A program made the position numbers and the translations under genes. Shown piece after piece: positions 38,084-50,800 of a stretch of 64,000 nt of DNA. This DNA comes from Paramacrobiotus metropolitanus. Its lineage: Eukaryota > Tardigrada > Eutardigrada > Parachela > Macrobiotidae. The notes under the pieces were generated by a model. The model was not told the DNA's origin and made no database searches. It worked only from the letters and a program-made list of their open reading frames with translations. Each line of letters starts with the position of its first letter. The first letter of the stretch is position 1. The stretch spans positions 248,001 to 312,000 of the forward strand of contig NW_026570295.1 in the NCBI RefSeq assembly GCF_019649055.1. Reading direction: 5' to 3'.

Positions 38084-39024
38084 TTTCGAACGAAATTTAG
38101 ACGTATACTTTTTATACAATACTTTTTCAACAGAAAACGTAAAACTAAATTGCAGGGAAACTGAAATTCCAAAATGAACACTGATGTTAGGCAATCAGCG
38201 ATGAGCGGAAATAGGCATTTCCAGACGACCACTAAACTGCCGCCTGTGAGAGGTCGACTTTGCGGCATACGTACAAGCACTCTGCCCATTGACAGCTGGT
38301 TTCCACCGGACGTAAAATTAATATTCTCAGATTTCGGTAACAAAATGGCAGAAATTACTGGATTTACATTTTTATTGATAAAGAAAATAGTCTTCTGAAT
38401 ATAAATATATGTGGTCGGAATAGATGTATAATCTTCTGCAAACTGCTGTACGACTTGTACAACCTTCAGTTTTGTTCTGTCTCTGCTTCTACATACGTAC
38501 TATATGCTGTTGATAGTTAAAAATAATATTAAACAATCAAAACAAACGCATGTATTTTATTGTGTATTTGGTTTCGTGTATTTTACAGTATATAATGTAC
38601 GTTGTAAGAAAAGTGCCGTTTCGAATTTTGACCGGCAGAATGCAATTTGCGCAGATTATTATAAAAAAATGTAAGCCTTATCAAAAGATATATTGTACAT
38701 AGATTGTTAACTGGGCGTTGTATTGTAGTATATGTACAGTCAGTACAGATACGTGGAAGATGGTTCAAAGTGACGTGCTGTGATTACTACCCGTAGGACT
38801 GGAAAACAGGAAATTACGAGAAACCTCGGTGCGTCTTGCATGCATATTACAATAATTGTTTTGGTAATTCCACGGCTTCTTTTCATTGTAACTTGTGACA
38901 GTTGTCACACTACTACCGTACTTAAAACGTTTTTGGCACTGGAGCTACGATAAGTATTATTCAGACGTTTTTTTGATATAAAGTACTGTATTTTTATCGT
39001 TAGTGAAATTATGAAAGTAAGTAA

Positions 39025-39110
39025 GTATTGTAGAACTGCTGTACAGCAGTTCTACAATACAAAAAAATACAATACGTATTGTATAAAAATACAATACGTG
39101 TTGTATTTTT
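39025..39110. repeat. cluster of three palindromes
   Basis: A perfect 36-bp palindrome (39025-39060, half-site GTATTGTAGAACTGCTGT) is followed by a perfect 18-bp one, ATACAATACGTATTGTAT (39067-39084), and by an imperfect one with arms AAAAATACAA and TTGTATTTTT (39085-39110). All share the TACAATAC/GTATTGTA theme. It could be a foldback relic or a structured transcript. Confidence 0.85.
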
Positions 39111-40331
39111 ATATGCTTTTTACTTCGGTCGGAGGCGCACGACAGGAAGCAGTAACGTACAATTACAGAAATCGCAAAATACGCAGTAATACTGCCACAT
39201 TTTCTTTCAAGCTCTTCCGCCAGGCATAAAATTTATTAGTAGCCATAGGATATTAAGCCACGCGTGCCTGTTTTCGTCGTCGACTTCATGCAATTAAATA
39301 CCGCATATTCCTCTCAGCATAATAACTATACTTGCGCCAAAAGTTGTATTCTACTGCAGAAGTAAAAATTTCGTGGAAATCGCAACTCAGATTAAGTTGG
39401 CTGTACAACTGTTTAACTGAGTATATGGTGTTTACATATTTTGAATAGCAAGTGATTTGATTTGTAAATCGCTATAGTTAGCTATAGAGGATTTATAAAT
39501 CACTATAGTCAGTTAATTTGATTTTCTGAATATTGTCAGCAGCGCTTAAAAATTGAATTGTGAATACCATGGGTCAAATTTATCATACAAATTGAAAATC
39601 TATTGATCACGTCTCAATTTGGGTTGCGAATGTCGTCGCTACTTTCGTCCATCACAAAATGTGTTAAATTTATTTATGCACCTCGATCGTGCATGAAATA
39701 TTTCTCCGGTTTTTCCCGCGCATCCGTTTCCCTTTTATCAGCCGGCTGCTGTTCGGATCGATACATCCGACTGCATAAGTATTTATAATTTTATACCCAT
39801 TTCGTAATTGTAAGCCATTGACGGCGCCGGCAGTTATTGCAGCTAATATTGCACTTAATCCCGCTTTAAGCGCCTGTGCCATGCCGCAGATATAATAATT
39901 GTGTAGTAATCCATTACCTTAGTCGATCAGGGATAATGTATTTCGACAATCGTAGTCATTCCCACTTTGATCGTTTAGTAGTTGTAGCAGGTGTGCTAGT
40001 AAACATTCCGCATATTTACAACATAACATGCGCGCAATAACGCCTTTGCAACCATGGTGCGTACATTTCAGCACCGCTCGTTTATGTGTATTTCTACGCT
40101 TATCCAGAGCAGCAGCATGATTTCGCCAAAAGGCAGAAATCACTTATTCTGCATCACATGTAATGGGAACTTTTTAACGGTGACTTGCATAATTTATGCG
40201 GTTCTCCCGGATATTCTGCCCGTTTGCCGCTTAATCGGTACTTTTCAGGGTCTGTTAAACTACAACAAACACAGCATGCAAGCGTCATTCCGTAAGTGCC
40301 GCTGGGTCTGTTTATTTTGCGTGTACCGTGG

Positions 40332-40338
40332 ATATAAA
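40332..40338 (+). promoter_or_regulatory. TATA-like element, candidate promoter of GC1
   Basis: TATAAAG in the context GTGGATATAAAGCGGG lies about 440 bp upstream of the GC1 start codon. GC1 would need a long or spliced 5' UTR. Sequence match only. Confidence 0.3.
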
Positions 40339-40779
40339 GCGGGTATTAAACGGGAGTATTTCCTGGAAGAGGAGTGCAGTGTCATTTGATTAATATTATG
40401 CTCGGCCTGTGCGGCCTCTCTCCTGGTCGGATTAACAGGATAAAAGTGCACTCGGCGCGTTACAATCGGTCCCCCTTGGCCCGGCCACTTCATTCTCGTT
40501 TTGCCGTACATGTACACCGGTACACGTCGCATGTTGACTCACGCGCAACAGGATCTTACGGCGCACTTAGCCCGCGCCAACAATGCTTGATTATTTGTGT
40601 ACCGAAAAAATTTCCTCCCATTCCCCCGGACACGTTCAGGGCCGCGCGACCGTGGGATCGTATTACCGCGCTGCAGCGCCGGGGAGAGTGTTAAACGCGA
40701 TGTGCCGCCTACGGATCAGCGGCCGCGAGCATTCTCACTTGTGCGGCCGATTTATTGTTGATCATTTAGAATAGGAAAA

Positions 40780-43700
40780 ATGCTCCTGCTCCCGGTGTTC
40801 TTCTTAAGCCAGGTGGGCAGTATGGTGCAGGGCATCCATCTGGAGATGATCAGCCTGCTGCCGCGGTCCATCCCTGTCGGGCCGGCACTGCCCTGGACGG
40901 AGCCGGCACTGCGCCTGGCCGCTGAGATGGTCAATCGCACCTATGCGCCGCATATCACCATGTCACTGAAACTGATTTACAATATGTCGCATAAGATCTG
41001 CGAGGATGCCGATGCCGATAATCCCGGATTACTTGGACAGTATTATTACAGTCAGGCAGAGGCGCTGGAGCAACGCGCTGATGTGTGTTTGGCCGTGGTG
41101 GGATCCAGTAAGTCATAATGCGCTTAATAATCCATCACGGTAGAGGAGTATGTGTCAGTTATGTCCTGGATTCGTGACGTCATAAATCAGTTTAGCAGCG
41201 ATTATAAAGCAGGTGTTAGCAGGTGTTCAAGCGGATGTACTACGTAAACATATTGGTGGTTGGCACTTATCTTTTTTGTATTTGAACAGATTTACACTGC
41301 GCACACTATAATATTATTTTTTCTATGCTGACTTACGCAGGTGCGTTTAAGTGTGCTAAGTATAACATACTGTTTAATACAGGCAACTTGTAAAAGCTGA
41401 CCGATTGTTTTTTGCAGCGTAAGATAATCGGTTAAAAGTATAATATTTTTTGCAGTTTGCGGTGGGCTTAACGAAGCGGCCAATTTAGCCCGAGGTACAT
41501 ACTTAAGATGCACTCGAAATATTTTATTGCTGTAGTATTCAAAATGTCTCTGTTGTAGAATGGAACATACTGGCCTTTTCCGAGTAAGGATCAAACCGGA
41601 AGATTTTGAAACTCGATTACCCATGCGGATAATGCGAGTAGTAATAGGTGTTTTTGCGCATAAAATTTCGTCATAACGCGCTGAAGGGTCCTAACCGTTC
41701 GAGACACGTTTGTAATTACATATTTGACCGCCCCCGTAAAGACAGTCCAAGTATCTAATATGATCCGATCAGTTATATAACCTTTTGTCGCGTTACACAG
41801 TGGTCTGGTCCGCCGCGATGCCTTCAACAATCAGCGCCTGCCCACGGCAGTATCGTTGGGCGGGGCGGTCGACAGCTTCGCCATGGTGCTGATGAATATC
41901 CTGGAGCAGAACGGCTGGCTGCACGTGTCCATCCTGACGGACATCGGTCCCGGACCGGGATTCTTCTACGGTCTGCTCAGCAACGCCATGATGAAGATGT
42001 CCGTGGCGTCCTCCACCATGTACGCCTTTGAGCCGACCAATTTCAATGGGTCTAATCTGGATACGGTTCTGCCCATGCTCTTACATGCCAAAAGCCGCAG
42101 TCGGGGTGTGTACTGTGTACAGGATGTTGCAGAGGTCATTGCGCGGAGTTTAATTTGTGTGTTCGGATGTTTGTTTGTAGTGATATTTCTCCTGACATTC
42201 ACCTACAGAGCACAGAAGATACTGGTGAGTCTATTTTTATACTATGTCAACTGGGCGTCTGAAACTTTTGATTGACATTTCCCTTCATGATAGCTTGGCT
42301 ATCATGAAGGGAAATGCCGCAGCAGTTTTGGGCACTTTGCCAGGAAGGAATAAGATTGTTAATGGAGAGTTCGGTTGTTTTTTTCAATCTTAATACTACA
42401 GTGTGTACGTAGTGTTGTTGACCTACTGTGAATGTATGACGCTGTAAAACAAAATAAAATCACTAAATTTGATTGACATGACGGAAAGCGTTTTCTTGTC
42501 GCGGTATTAAAGGAAAGCGCAAATGTAAGCGGTGGTTCCGCGAATATAAGTTCTCTTATTTCCAGGAAATCGCCCGTAGTGAAAATATGACCAATGCGGA
42601 ATATGTAAGAAACCCGATCAAATTTCTCGTTGTTTTGGGGAAAGAACGCTGTTTTTTACAGGTGTATTTTATCGTTCAACCATTGGAACAAGATTTGTAC
42701 GGGCGAGTTTCGTTGTTCACTAACGCGTCGGACGAGGTCAGTGATACTAACTGGGTATGCATGGCCAATAAAGCGTTTCACGGCATTGTGGATATGGTTA
42801 TCACAGATGACTGGCGCGTATTCCCGGGTTGTTTACGTCACGGTTCACAAAACTGGCGACGATGTGGCGGTACTGAATCGTCAACTGGCGGCACGCACCC
42901 CGCCGGATCGTCGAACTGGAAAACCGCTTTATGATAACGATACTCAGGTAATTTTCGGATCTACGTGAATGTATATGGTACATTCTGGAAAGTCTTACTT
43001 TATTCAGTGTTAAATTTACATAGGCAAGTCCCGTAAAGTGTACAGGTATCGACTGAAAACTTTGTTTTGTGCAGCCCTTAGATAACTTCAGCGTACGGGC
43101 AACATATGACAGCATCGAGCTCTTCGCCAAACTGATGAATGAAACCCAGCATGCAGATCCGCAGGCCAATCGTTGTAACGGTAGCTTGCTGGCCATGAGG
43201 ATGTCGAATCGCAGTTTTAATCTGCAGACCGGCGAATCCTACATTACGACCGATGGTACACGCAATTTGGATTTGGATATCTATGGATACGATTTGATAG
43301 CGAGCGTTATGAAGGTGAGCCTGGAGTTTGTCATTTTGCCGTTTACATGTTCTTGACCGGAGAAATTTATACAGCCGCTGATGTGGTACGACTCCGTGGC
43401 CAATACGCTGGTCAGAAAGCCGATTTTTCGAAAGGACAACGGTGGGCATTTTCAGTCGCCGCTGATCTATCCTCCGCGGGATGAACCAGTTTGTGGGTAC
43501 AATGGTCATCTGGGACCATGCGCTGGAGGTAAGCGTAATTCAGTAGGAGAATGTGTTTTTAAATTTACGAACTTAATACAAGCTTTTACGAACATAATAT
43601 TTGCGAGATAATTTTAACACACATAAAATATGAGGCGAGAAGGGCAAAGCTTCGATTATTTTGTACTTTATGCTTAAGCTGTATGGGACTCTCGAATGAA

Positions 43701-46700
43701 GGTTAAATTATAAGCAAGATATGTCTATCGGCAAAGCAAGTACAGTATCTACAGATTAAAGAAACACTACAGCAATAAAAATCTTGTTATTCGTTTACAG
43801 GTATTCCCATTCTCGTCATTATTCTCCCGGTTGTTGGAGCCGTTGTGCTTTTCGGCTTCTTAAGCATGTTCATTGCACGGTAAATATCGAGATGAAACAG
43901 TATGACAAGAAACGCAAAGAATTCTGGGTGCGCCCGTACAAGAGAAAATTTACAGACGCTTAAAACGCGCCGGCAGCCGTAACGACAAATGGTGGCTGAT
44001 TTCTTCTGACGATCTCCACATCCAAATCAAACACCCATCCAAACAATCAGCCAAAGCGGAATTGAAAGACAAAACCGTATGGATCAAGCCCGTCAGCATC
44101 CCGCTCAACTTCAATATTGACTCAATGTTGGGCTTTCCGGTGCTGCAGCAGGTACGTGACTGCGGCCGCACGCTGTGTGTTTGTTTTTAACACCGACTTT
44201 TCTCTAAACCTCTTCCAGTTACGCGGAATCCATCACCCCAACATCAACACTTTCCTGGGCATCTGCTTCCATCCACAGAAAGCCACAGCGTATCTGGTCA
44301 GTGAGCACTGCCCACGTGGCAGTCTCCTGGAGCTACAGAAACACATGACCCTCGACTGGGATTTCTCTTTCTCCCTCATGCGCAACCTGATCGAGGTATT
44401 TGACAACATCCGTGCTCAGCACTTTCTCTGTTGATCCATCGTCAACACACAAGCACGACATTTTGAACGAGAAACACGAGAAACGGTAACCGTTCTTTTC
44501 CAGGGATTACTGTACATCCACCATTCTACCGTTCGGTATCACGGGAATCTGGACATCCATAAATGCCTAATCGATGGCCGATTCAGCCTAAAGATTGGCG
44601 CTTTGCGATACGATGCCATCGGTAATTCTCTCAACAAGGATCCCAAAGGCAATTCGCTGAAGGAGCGCCAGGCACACACCACGGGCATGAAGAGGAAATC
44701 CGTGGTGGAGAGCGGACAGCGTGACGATATCCACGTGTTCGGTACGATCGCCCTGGAACTGTTAGGGTCAGTGGCGACTGAGGTCATTCGAAAGAACCCG
44801 AAGTACAGCAAACTGGATGTCTTCCTAAAAGAGTGTGTGGGTGATACCGGCAAACAGAAGCCAACCATGCGGATGGTGGATAAAGCGTTTAATGAGTATT
44901 CGCGGTCCAGCGCTCAGGATGTGGTGCAGCTAGTTATGCGCCGGGTGGAGAAATACACGGAGGTGCTGGAAGAAGCCGTGGCCGAGAAAACCAAGGAGCT
45001 TATAAACGAGCAGCATAAAGCGGATTTACTGCTGCGCGAAATGCTTCCTCCGTAAGTCTTTATTTAGACTTTAAGGGTGGTACTGATACTGTAAATAAGA
45101 ATACTTTTGATATTTCTCCACAACCGGCCACATGGCTTCGATATTTCTTTTTGAATATTTGGTCACCTAGCTCCCGTTCGGTTGCGCAACAGTGGAGTGC
45201 TGTAAAACTGGTTTAGACTAAAGGTATTTCACCACCTGGGAGCCGGTGACCAGTTGTTCAAATTGTAGCATTTACAGTAAATGTATCTAAAAGTGACCGG
45301 TTGTTGAGAAATGCCGCAGTTAGAGTGACAGTATGTAGTAGACAGCTTTATCGATTCAAATAGATGCAGACGGTTTTATCGATTATGGATAAAAGAAACA
45401 AACAATGAAGCTGTACTTGGTAACGCATCGCAATGCTGATTTCTTTAATATTTTTTTCAAACATTAACATGAAACCTGTATCGATTATAAAGCGTCTTTA
45501 AAGTTATGCACAATAAACTGGATTATGAATTTCAGCGGAGTGCTGGTATTTGTTCGCATCCATTAAGAAAGCTAAAGGTGGTCTTCTTTCACTCGGTTAA
45601 CGAATATCGTCTTTTACTTTTATTGCAAATTCCTCTTGGAATTAACCTGGTAATTAACTTATAAGAACAGAGGGCTGCAGATTTGCAATTAAAAGCATAC
45701 AATATACCATCCCATTGTAAGGCATTACTAGCAGTGGTGTCCACTGCATTGTGTAGCCTAGCTGCATACGATATTTCAGTTCGTATATTCCCGTATTTAA
45801 TTTGTTCACATATATCCAAAAGGTTTACAATGCAATAACTATTAAGTTTTGCATGGTTAAATAACCTGATTACTTGCTGCCCCTAGGGCTTTTGGGCTTT
45901 CTTAATTTTTTGTACATACTATGGAAAACCATTTGTTCTGTAACATACTGGCACTAATCTGGGGGTGTTTGTGAATTGCAGGTCCGTGGTAGACAAGCTT
46001 CGGAACAAAATTGTCATCGAACCGGAGTACTTCGAAGCGGTCACCATCTCCTTTAGCGATCTTCCAGGCTTCGTGGCCTGGGTGGCCACCGCCACGCCCT
46101 ACGACGTCATTGAACTGCTCAACACTATTTACAGCATTTTCGATGAAGAGATCAGCAGTCATCACATGGTGCAGAAGATCGAGACCATTGGCGACTGCTA
46201 CATGGTAATAATCACTGATTAAGGGACACTGTAATCGTTACGAGACTCGTAAAGGGTCGCGCTTGAAACTTAGTTAATAATAAAAGGTCAACCGCATTTG
46301 ACAACAGTACGACCTCGTAAAGGCGGTGCTAATACGCACAATGTACATATTTTTTCTTTACAGGTAGCCAGCGGTGTACCCATTCGAATTGGCAACCAAC
46401 ACGCCGCAGCAGTTTGCCGTTTGGCGAAATCTTTGCACAAAGCCTTTAACAGCAGTAAACTGGCAGACAAGGGACTAATGCTGCGAGTCGGAGTCCACTC
46501 AGGTAAAGCGGTAGTCATATAATTTAATTAATCGCAATATTTTGTTGTTAATCTGTTCTATTTGGTTGTTTACAGATCACTGCGCCGCTAGCGTGATCGG
46601 CAGTAAAGTTCCACGATACTGTTTGTAAGCAAACCCTCTTCATGTTGCTTTCACGTGTTTCCAGTAAAAAATCCTTTATCGTTTTTTATAGATTTGGTGA

Positions 46701-46933
46701 CGCAGTTAATACTGCCTCGCGAATGGAAAGTCACGGTGAAGGCGGCAAAGTGCACTTAAGCTACAAAACGCGGGCGTTTCTTACTGAGGGTGATGATCTG
46801 GTCTGTGAGAGGCGGGGCTTGATAACGGTCAAGGTGCGCGTGTTCTGTATTCAATTCATTCATATCGGAAGTCTTTATATTGATCGGGTTATAGGGCAAG
46901 GGAGAAATGGAAACTTTCTGGCTGGAGCTGTAG
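40780..46933 (+). CDS. receptor guanylyl cyclase GC1
   Basis: This single-pass receptor makes cGMP from GTP: 993 residues, 19 exons: join(40780..41107, 41456..41494, 41559..41583, 41801..42105, 42181..42224, 42566..42604, 42662..42736, 42807..42947, 43075..43314, 43375..43528, 43801..43879, 43956..44151, 44219..44395, 44504..45051, 45982..46204, 46364..46502, 46576..46624, 46692..46833, 46895..46933). The signal peptide is MLLLPVFFLSQVGSMVQG. The ectodomain is natriuretic-receptor-like (PBP type I) and ends in a YPPRDEPVCGYNGHLGPC hinge. The membrane helix is about 465-489. Next come a kinase-homology domain with HGNLDIHKCLIDGRF, a coupling helix (about 754-797, EEAVAEKTKEL) and the cyclase. 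Metal aspartates are D823 and D868, guanine contacts E864 and C933, transition-state N940 and R944. It ends right after the cyclase. The kinase-homology C-lobe is short and lacks an APE segment. Confidence 0.93.
42276..42316. repeat. perfect 18-bp hairpin in GC1 intron
   Basis: CATTTCCCTTCATGATAG (42276-42293) and its exact reverse complement (42299-42316) are separated by CTTGG. The C and G of the loop can also pair. It sits about 50 nt after the donor of the exon ending 42224. The stem is short for an animal microRNA precursor (usually about 22 bp plus a basal stem); it may be a cruciform or small insertion. Confidence 0.85.
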
Positions 46934-47857
46934 TTTCTAGAATGGATGGCTGGGTCGATGTTAATTTTGGTAGTGCCTCTTCCGTTATGTCAAGAGCAGT
47001 ATTTTTGAACAAATCCTACGAAACAGATCTTTACGTCATTACTGGCTGATAAAGTCCGCACAGTAAAATGACATGTTTTTCTTGTAATTTTGAAGGTAAC
47101 GCGAAAATGTGTATCCTATCAAGAATTTTGTAAAGGTAGTCTGGTGGTTATTTCAATAATTGTGTGATACATATACCCATATGCGTGGTAAAATTTAGCT
47201 GGGAAAGAGAACAAATGTTTCGCAACAGTATCTCATGGATGCGTTGCCGGCCAAGAATAACGTACGGTGCAAAAACTTGACAATTTAAGTCGATATCGAC
47301 ATGATACATTGTTGATGAATTGACGATTGTTTGGTGTGCGTAAATGTACAAGTGACGGCAAACACCAGACACAATAAAATCGATTTCACCTCTTATACCA
47401 GTATATACAGTACATCGTACAAATGCCTTTAATTTAATTGGGAAATGTGTTGTAGATGCATGTTATGCGGCTATTGGCGAGCAGGTGTTCAAACCCGTAA
47501 GAAATTAGGTAATGTTGCGAAACAAACATGTGCCTAGGCAGAAAAATGGGTGCACAGCAATTATTCTTACGTGATTCTTAGGCAGGTTTGGTTATTCGGG
47601 CTTATTATAAACAGTTCTGCGCTGCACAATTTGTTAAAAACTACCGCAGACGTATTTTCGCTTCGCTTGATCTGTATACTGTACGTATCTGTCAAATCAT
47701 TAACAGCCAGCTTCCAGCAAGAGGTATTTCCGCAGTGAGTTTCGTAATGGAATCATCAATCATCGCACCATGTTGATTGAATTTTTACGGATGACTTTTT
47801 ATCGACGTACCACCGTTGCAACAGTCATCTGTGCTTGATCTACCGCTAGTTGCAAAA
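46934..47857. other. spacer between GC1 and GC2
   Basis: This 924-bp spacer contains the GC1 3' UTR (AATAAA at 47373-47378) and the GC2 upstream region. No other gene recognised. Confidence 0.6.
47373..47378 (+). promoter_or_regulatory. possible poly(A) signal of GC1
   Basis: AATAAA lies 440 nt after the GC1 stop codon. Sequence match only. Confidence 0.4.
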
Positions 47858-50800
47858 ATGCCGGTGATAATTTTGGTGTTCTTAAATTTCCTGGACACCG
47901 CGACCGGTATCCATCTGGAGATGATTAGCCTGCTACCGCGTTCCATCCCCGTTGGGCCGGCACTGCCCTGGACGGAACCGGCCTTGTTCTTGGCCGCCGA
48001 GATGGTCAATCGCACCTATGCACCACATATCACCATGTCAGTCAAACTTATCTTCAACATGTCCCATAAAATATGCGAGGATGCTGATGCCGATAATCCC
48101 GGATTACTCGGACAGTATTATTACACTCAAGACCATAAGCAGTACAAGAGAGACGGGTGCTTGGCTGTGATGGGTTTGAGTAAGTTGCCAAATGCGCTGT
48201 TTGTCCAAAAATTATGAGACCGCTTTGTATTGTATTTGCGGCGTATTGCATATCGGCGCTATTCAGCGCATTGTGCGTGGGCATGCTATAAAGCTGCTTT
48301 AATAAGTTTCCTACGTTGGCAATTTAAAGTAAGACATTGTTCTTATTTTACCGGTATATTAAGGCTGTAAAATGTCTACAAGCTCAAAATATCGCGAACC
48401 CTTTACAGAATCCTGGCGATGTCATATGAATTGATCATGAATATGTACGAGTACTTCAACTTCAAAATTTAATGGATGTCTTTGTAGCGTGTATAGATAG
48501 CATCATGTTATATACAATTATCATAATATTAAAATTTAAGAAGGATATGATTCATCTGTAGGCGATGGTTAACGTTGGCTTTTGGTCAGTTTAATTGATT
48601 TGTGGTCACTTTAATTGATTTGAATTGATCTGCAGCTTGCGGAGGTCTTAATGAAGCAGCCAACTTAGCACGAGGTAAATGTCTAATAAGCGACCTAGTC
48701 TTAAAGTATAATATGTGCAATCAGTCTAATCTGTTCGTGCTTCAGAATGGAATATCTTGGCGTTTTCCAAGTAAGTTCCACGCCTAAAGGGAAAGGTTTC
48801 GAGACTTTATAAGTCCAAATTGCATTTTCGAATTGATCTTGAGAAAGACATGCGCAGGTGATAACAAATATGGGTTATTCAGGGATGAAATCGTTGTTGG
48901 TGGCCAGTTTAATTGAACCGCCAAACCAGAAATATCCATTTTTATGTAATTATTGCACCTGCGTTAATATTTTACTTTTTATGAACGAATCATTGATAAT
49001 AGAACGAATCATTGATATTATTAATAATAGTGGACTGGTGCGCCGCGACGCCTTCAACAATCAACGGCAACCAACAGCCGTCTCACTGGGTGGGGTATCG
49101 ACAGCTACGCCTTGGTACTGATGAACATTCTGGAGCAATACGGCTGGCTGCACGCCTCCATACTGGCGGATATCGGACCCGGCCCAGCGTTCTTTTATGG
49201 ACTTCTTAGCGATGCTCTGACGAAAATGTCCAAGGCTTTCCGTAAAAAAATGTATGCAATTGAGCCGACGAACTTTGACGGTTCGGATGTACAGTCTGTC
49301 GGTGCATTGCTCATTCGTGCCAAATCTCGCAGTCGTGGTAAGTTAGCGTGCTGTAGAATATAGATATGTAGTATACAATTTACAGTATACTGTACCTTGA
49401 TGTAGAATAAGATATTGTATTGCAGTTATATTTCTTCTGACCTTTACGGCAAAAGCGCAAAAAATCTTAGTGAGTGATGTGCTTATCAGTTTTAATTTGT
49501 GACGTACTTGCCAAATAGTTTTTCGCAGGAAATCGCCCACAAGGAGAACATGACGACCTCCGACTACGTAAGAGTAATCGCCCACGACCAGGTTTTAAAA
49601 ACCAAGGTGGAAAAATCATTAATACTTCTTTAATTAATCAACAGGTGTACTTCATTGTCCAGCCACTGGAGCAAGACCAATATGGACGTGTTACGCTGTT
49701 CTCTTCAGCTTCAGAAGAGGTGCCGTCTTTCAAGCTTCTCTATCAGCCATCGGGGTAAAAATGGATTATTTTTGGACTGGGCTATGTGAACTGTTTATTT
49801 CAGATGTCCGAAACTTATTCTCGGGTTATTTACGTAACGGCACATAAATCTGGGGAGGCTGTCGCTGCATTAAATTGGCAACTCGCCGCACGAACACCTC
49901 CAGACCGTCGAACCGGAAAGCCTCTTTATAATGCCGAAAGCCAGGTTGGTTTATAAACAAACAATTGTTGATGCAAATATACAACGAGTCTTGTGTCGAA
50001 CAGCCACTGGATAACTTCAGCGTGCGAGCAGCTTACGACAGTATCGAGCTCTTCGCCAAACTCGTCAACGAAATCCAGCATGTGCATCCGCACTCTGACC
50101 TCTGTAGTGGAAGCGTTTTAGCCAGGAGGATGTCGAATCGCAGTTTTCTTTTGCAAACCGGAGAAATGTTTATTACCAGTGATGGCACCCGCAATTTGGA
50201 TTTGGATATTTATGGATATAATTTAACCGCTAAATCTATGAAGGTGACTAGCGTATTCTGCGGCAAGGGTTTATCCTTTCTTATGACCTCTGCCTTTGTT
50301 AGCCTTTAATGTGGTACAACTCAGTAAAGAATACCCTGGAAACGTACTCGGCTTTCGACAAGAGCGATGGAGGATTGTCTAGCTCCCCGCTCCTTCAACC
50401 ACCGCGAGATGAACCGGAGTGTGGTTATAACGGAAAACTTGGGCCTTGTGCTAGAGGTACTTTACGGTAAAATTAATTTAATTAATTAATCGGCGGTATG
50501 ACGAGAATTAATTGTGCAATAAATTCTGATCTGTGAAATCTACATAATCAACTTACCATAATGCCGATTACCAGAGGAGCAGCAACAAAGTTTTATAGCG
50601 TTGATTACAAATTCTTTTGTTAAGCCGGCTCCATCGTTAATAAAATGAGCGTATTGGCTTGGAATGTACAGGTTCATCGCTACCGACTATCATTGCGCCA
50701 GTAATAGGAGCAATCGTACTTTTTGCCGCTGCCAGCATTCTCGTCGTATTGTGAGTCATGATCTTTCTACTAACTGCAATATCTTGTGCAGAAATACAGT

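Larger units (their letters stand above)
38084..40779. other. divergent spacer between FTSJ3 and GC1
   Basis: This 2.7-kb region separates two divergently transcribed genes and must contain both promoters. No coding exon was recognised. It contains a cluster of palindromes at 39025-39110 and a TATA-like element for GC1 at 40332-40338. The last 400 bp are noticeably more GC-rich, consistent with a promoter or 5' UTR of GC1. Confidence 0.55.

Noticed and set aside
46692-47049. Extended reading of GC1 exon 18 into the following intron
   Set aside because: The conserved C-terminal exon GKGEMETFWLEL at 46895-46933 is present with a good acceptor, as in GC2 and GC3.
47816-47857. Upstream extension of GC2 exon 1
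   Set aside because: It starts with TTG, not ATG. The ATG at 47858 gives a standard signal peptide like the paralogues.
49031-49337. GC2 exon 4 frame break explained by a cryptic intron
   Set aside because: The only GT...AG pair near the break would remove about 10 nt, far below any workable intron, and aligned codons continue on both sides.
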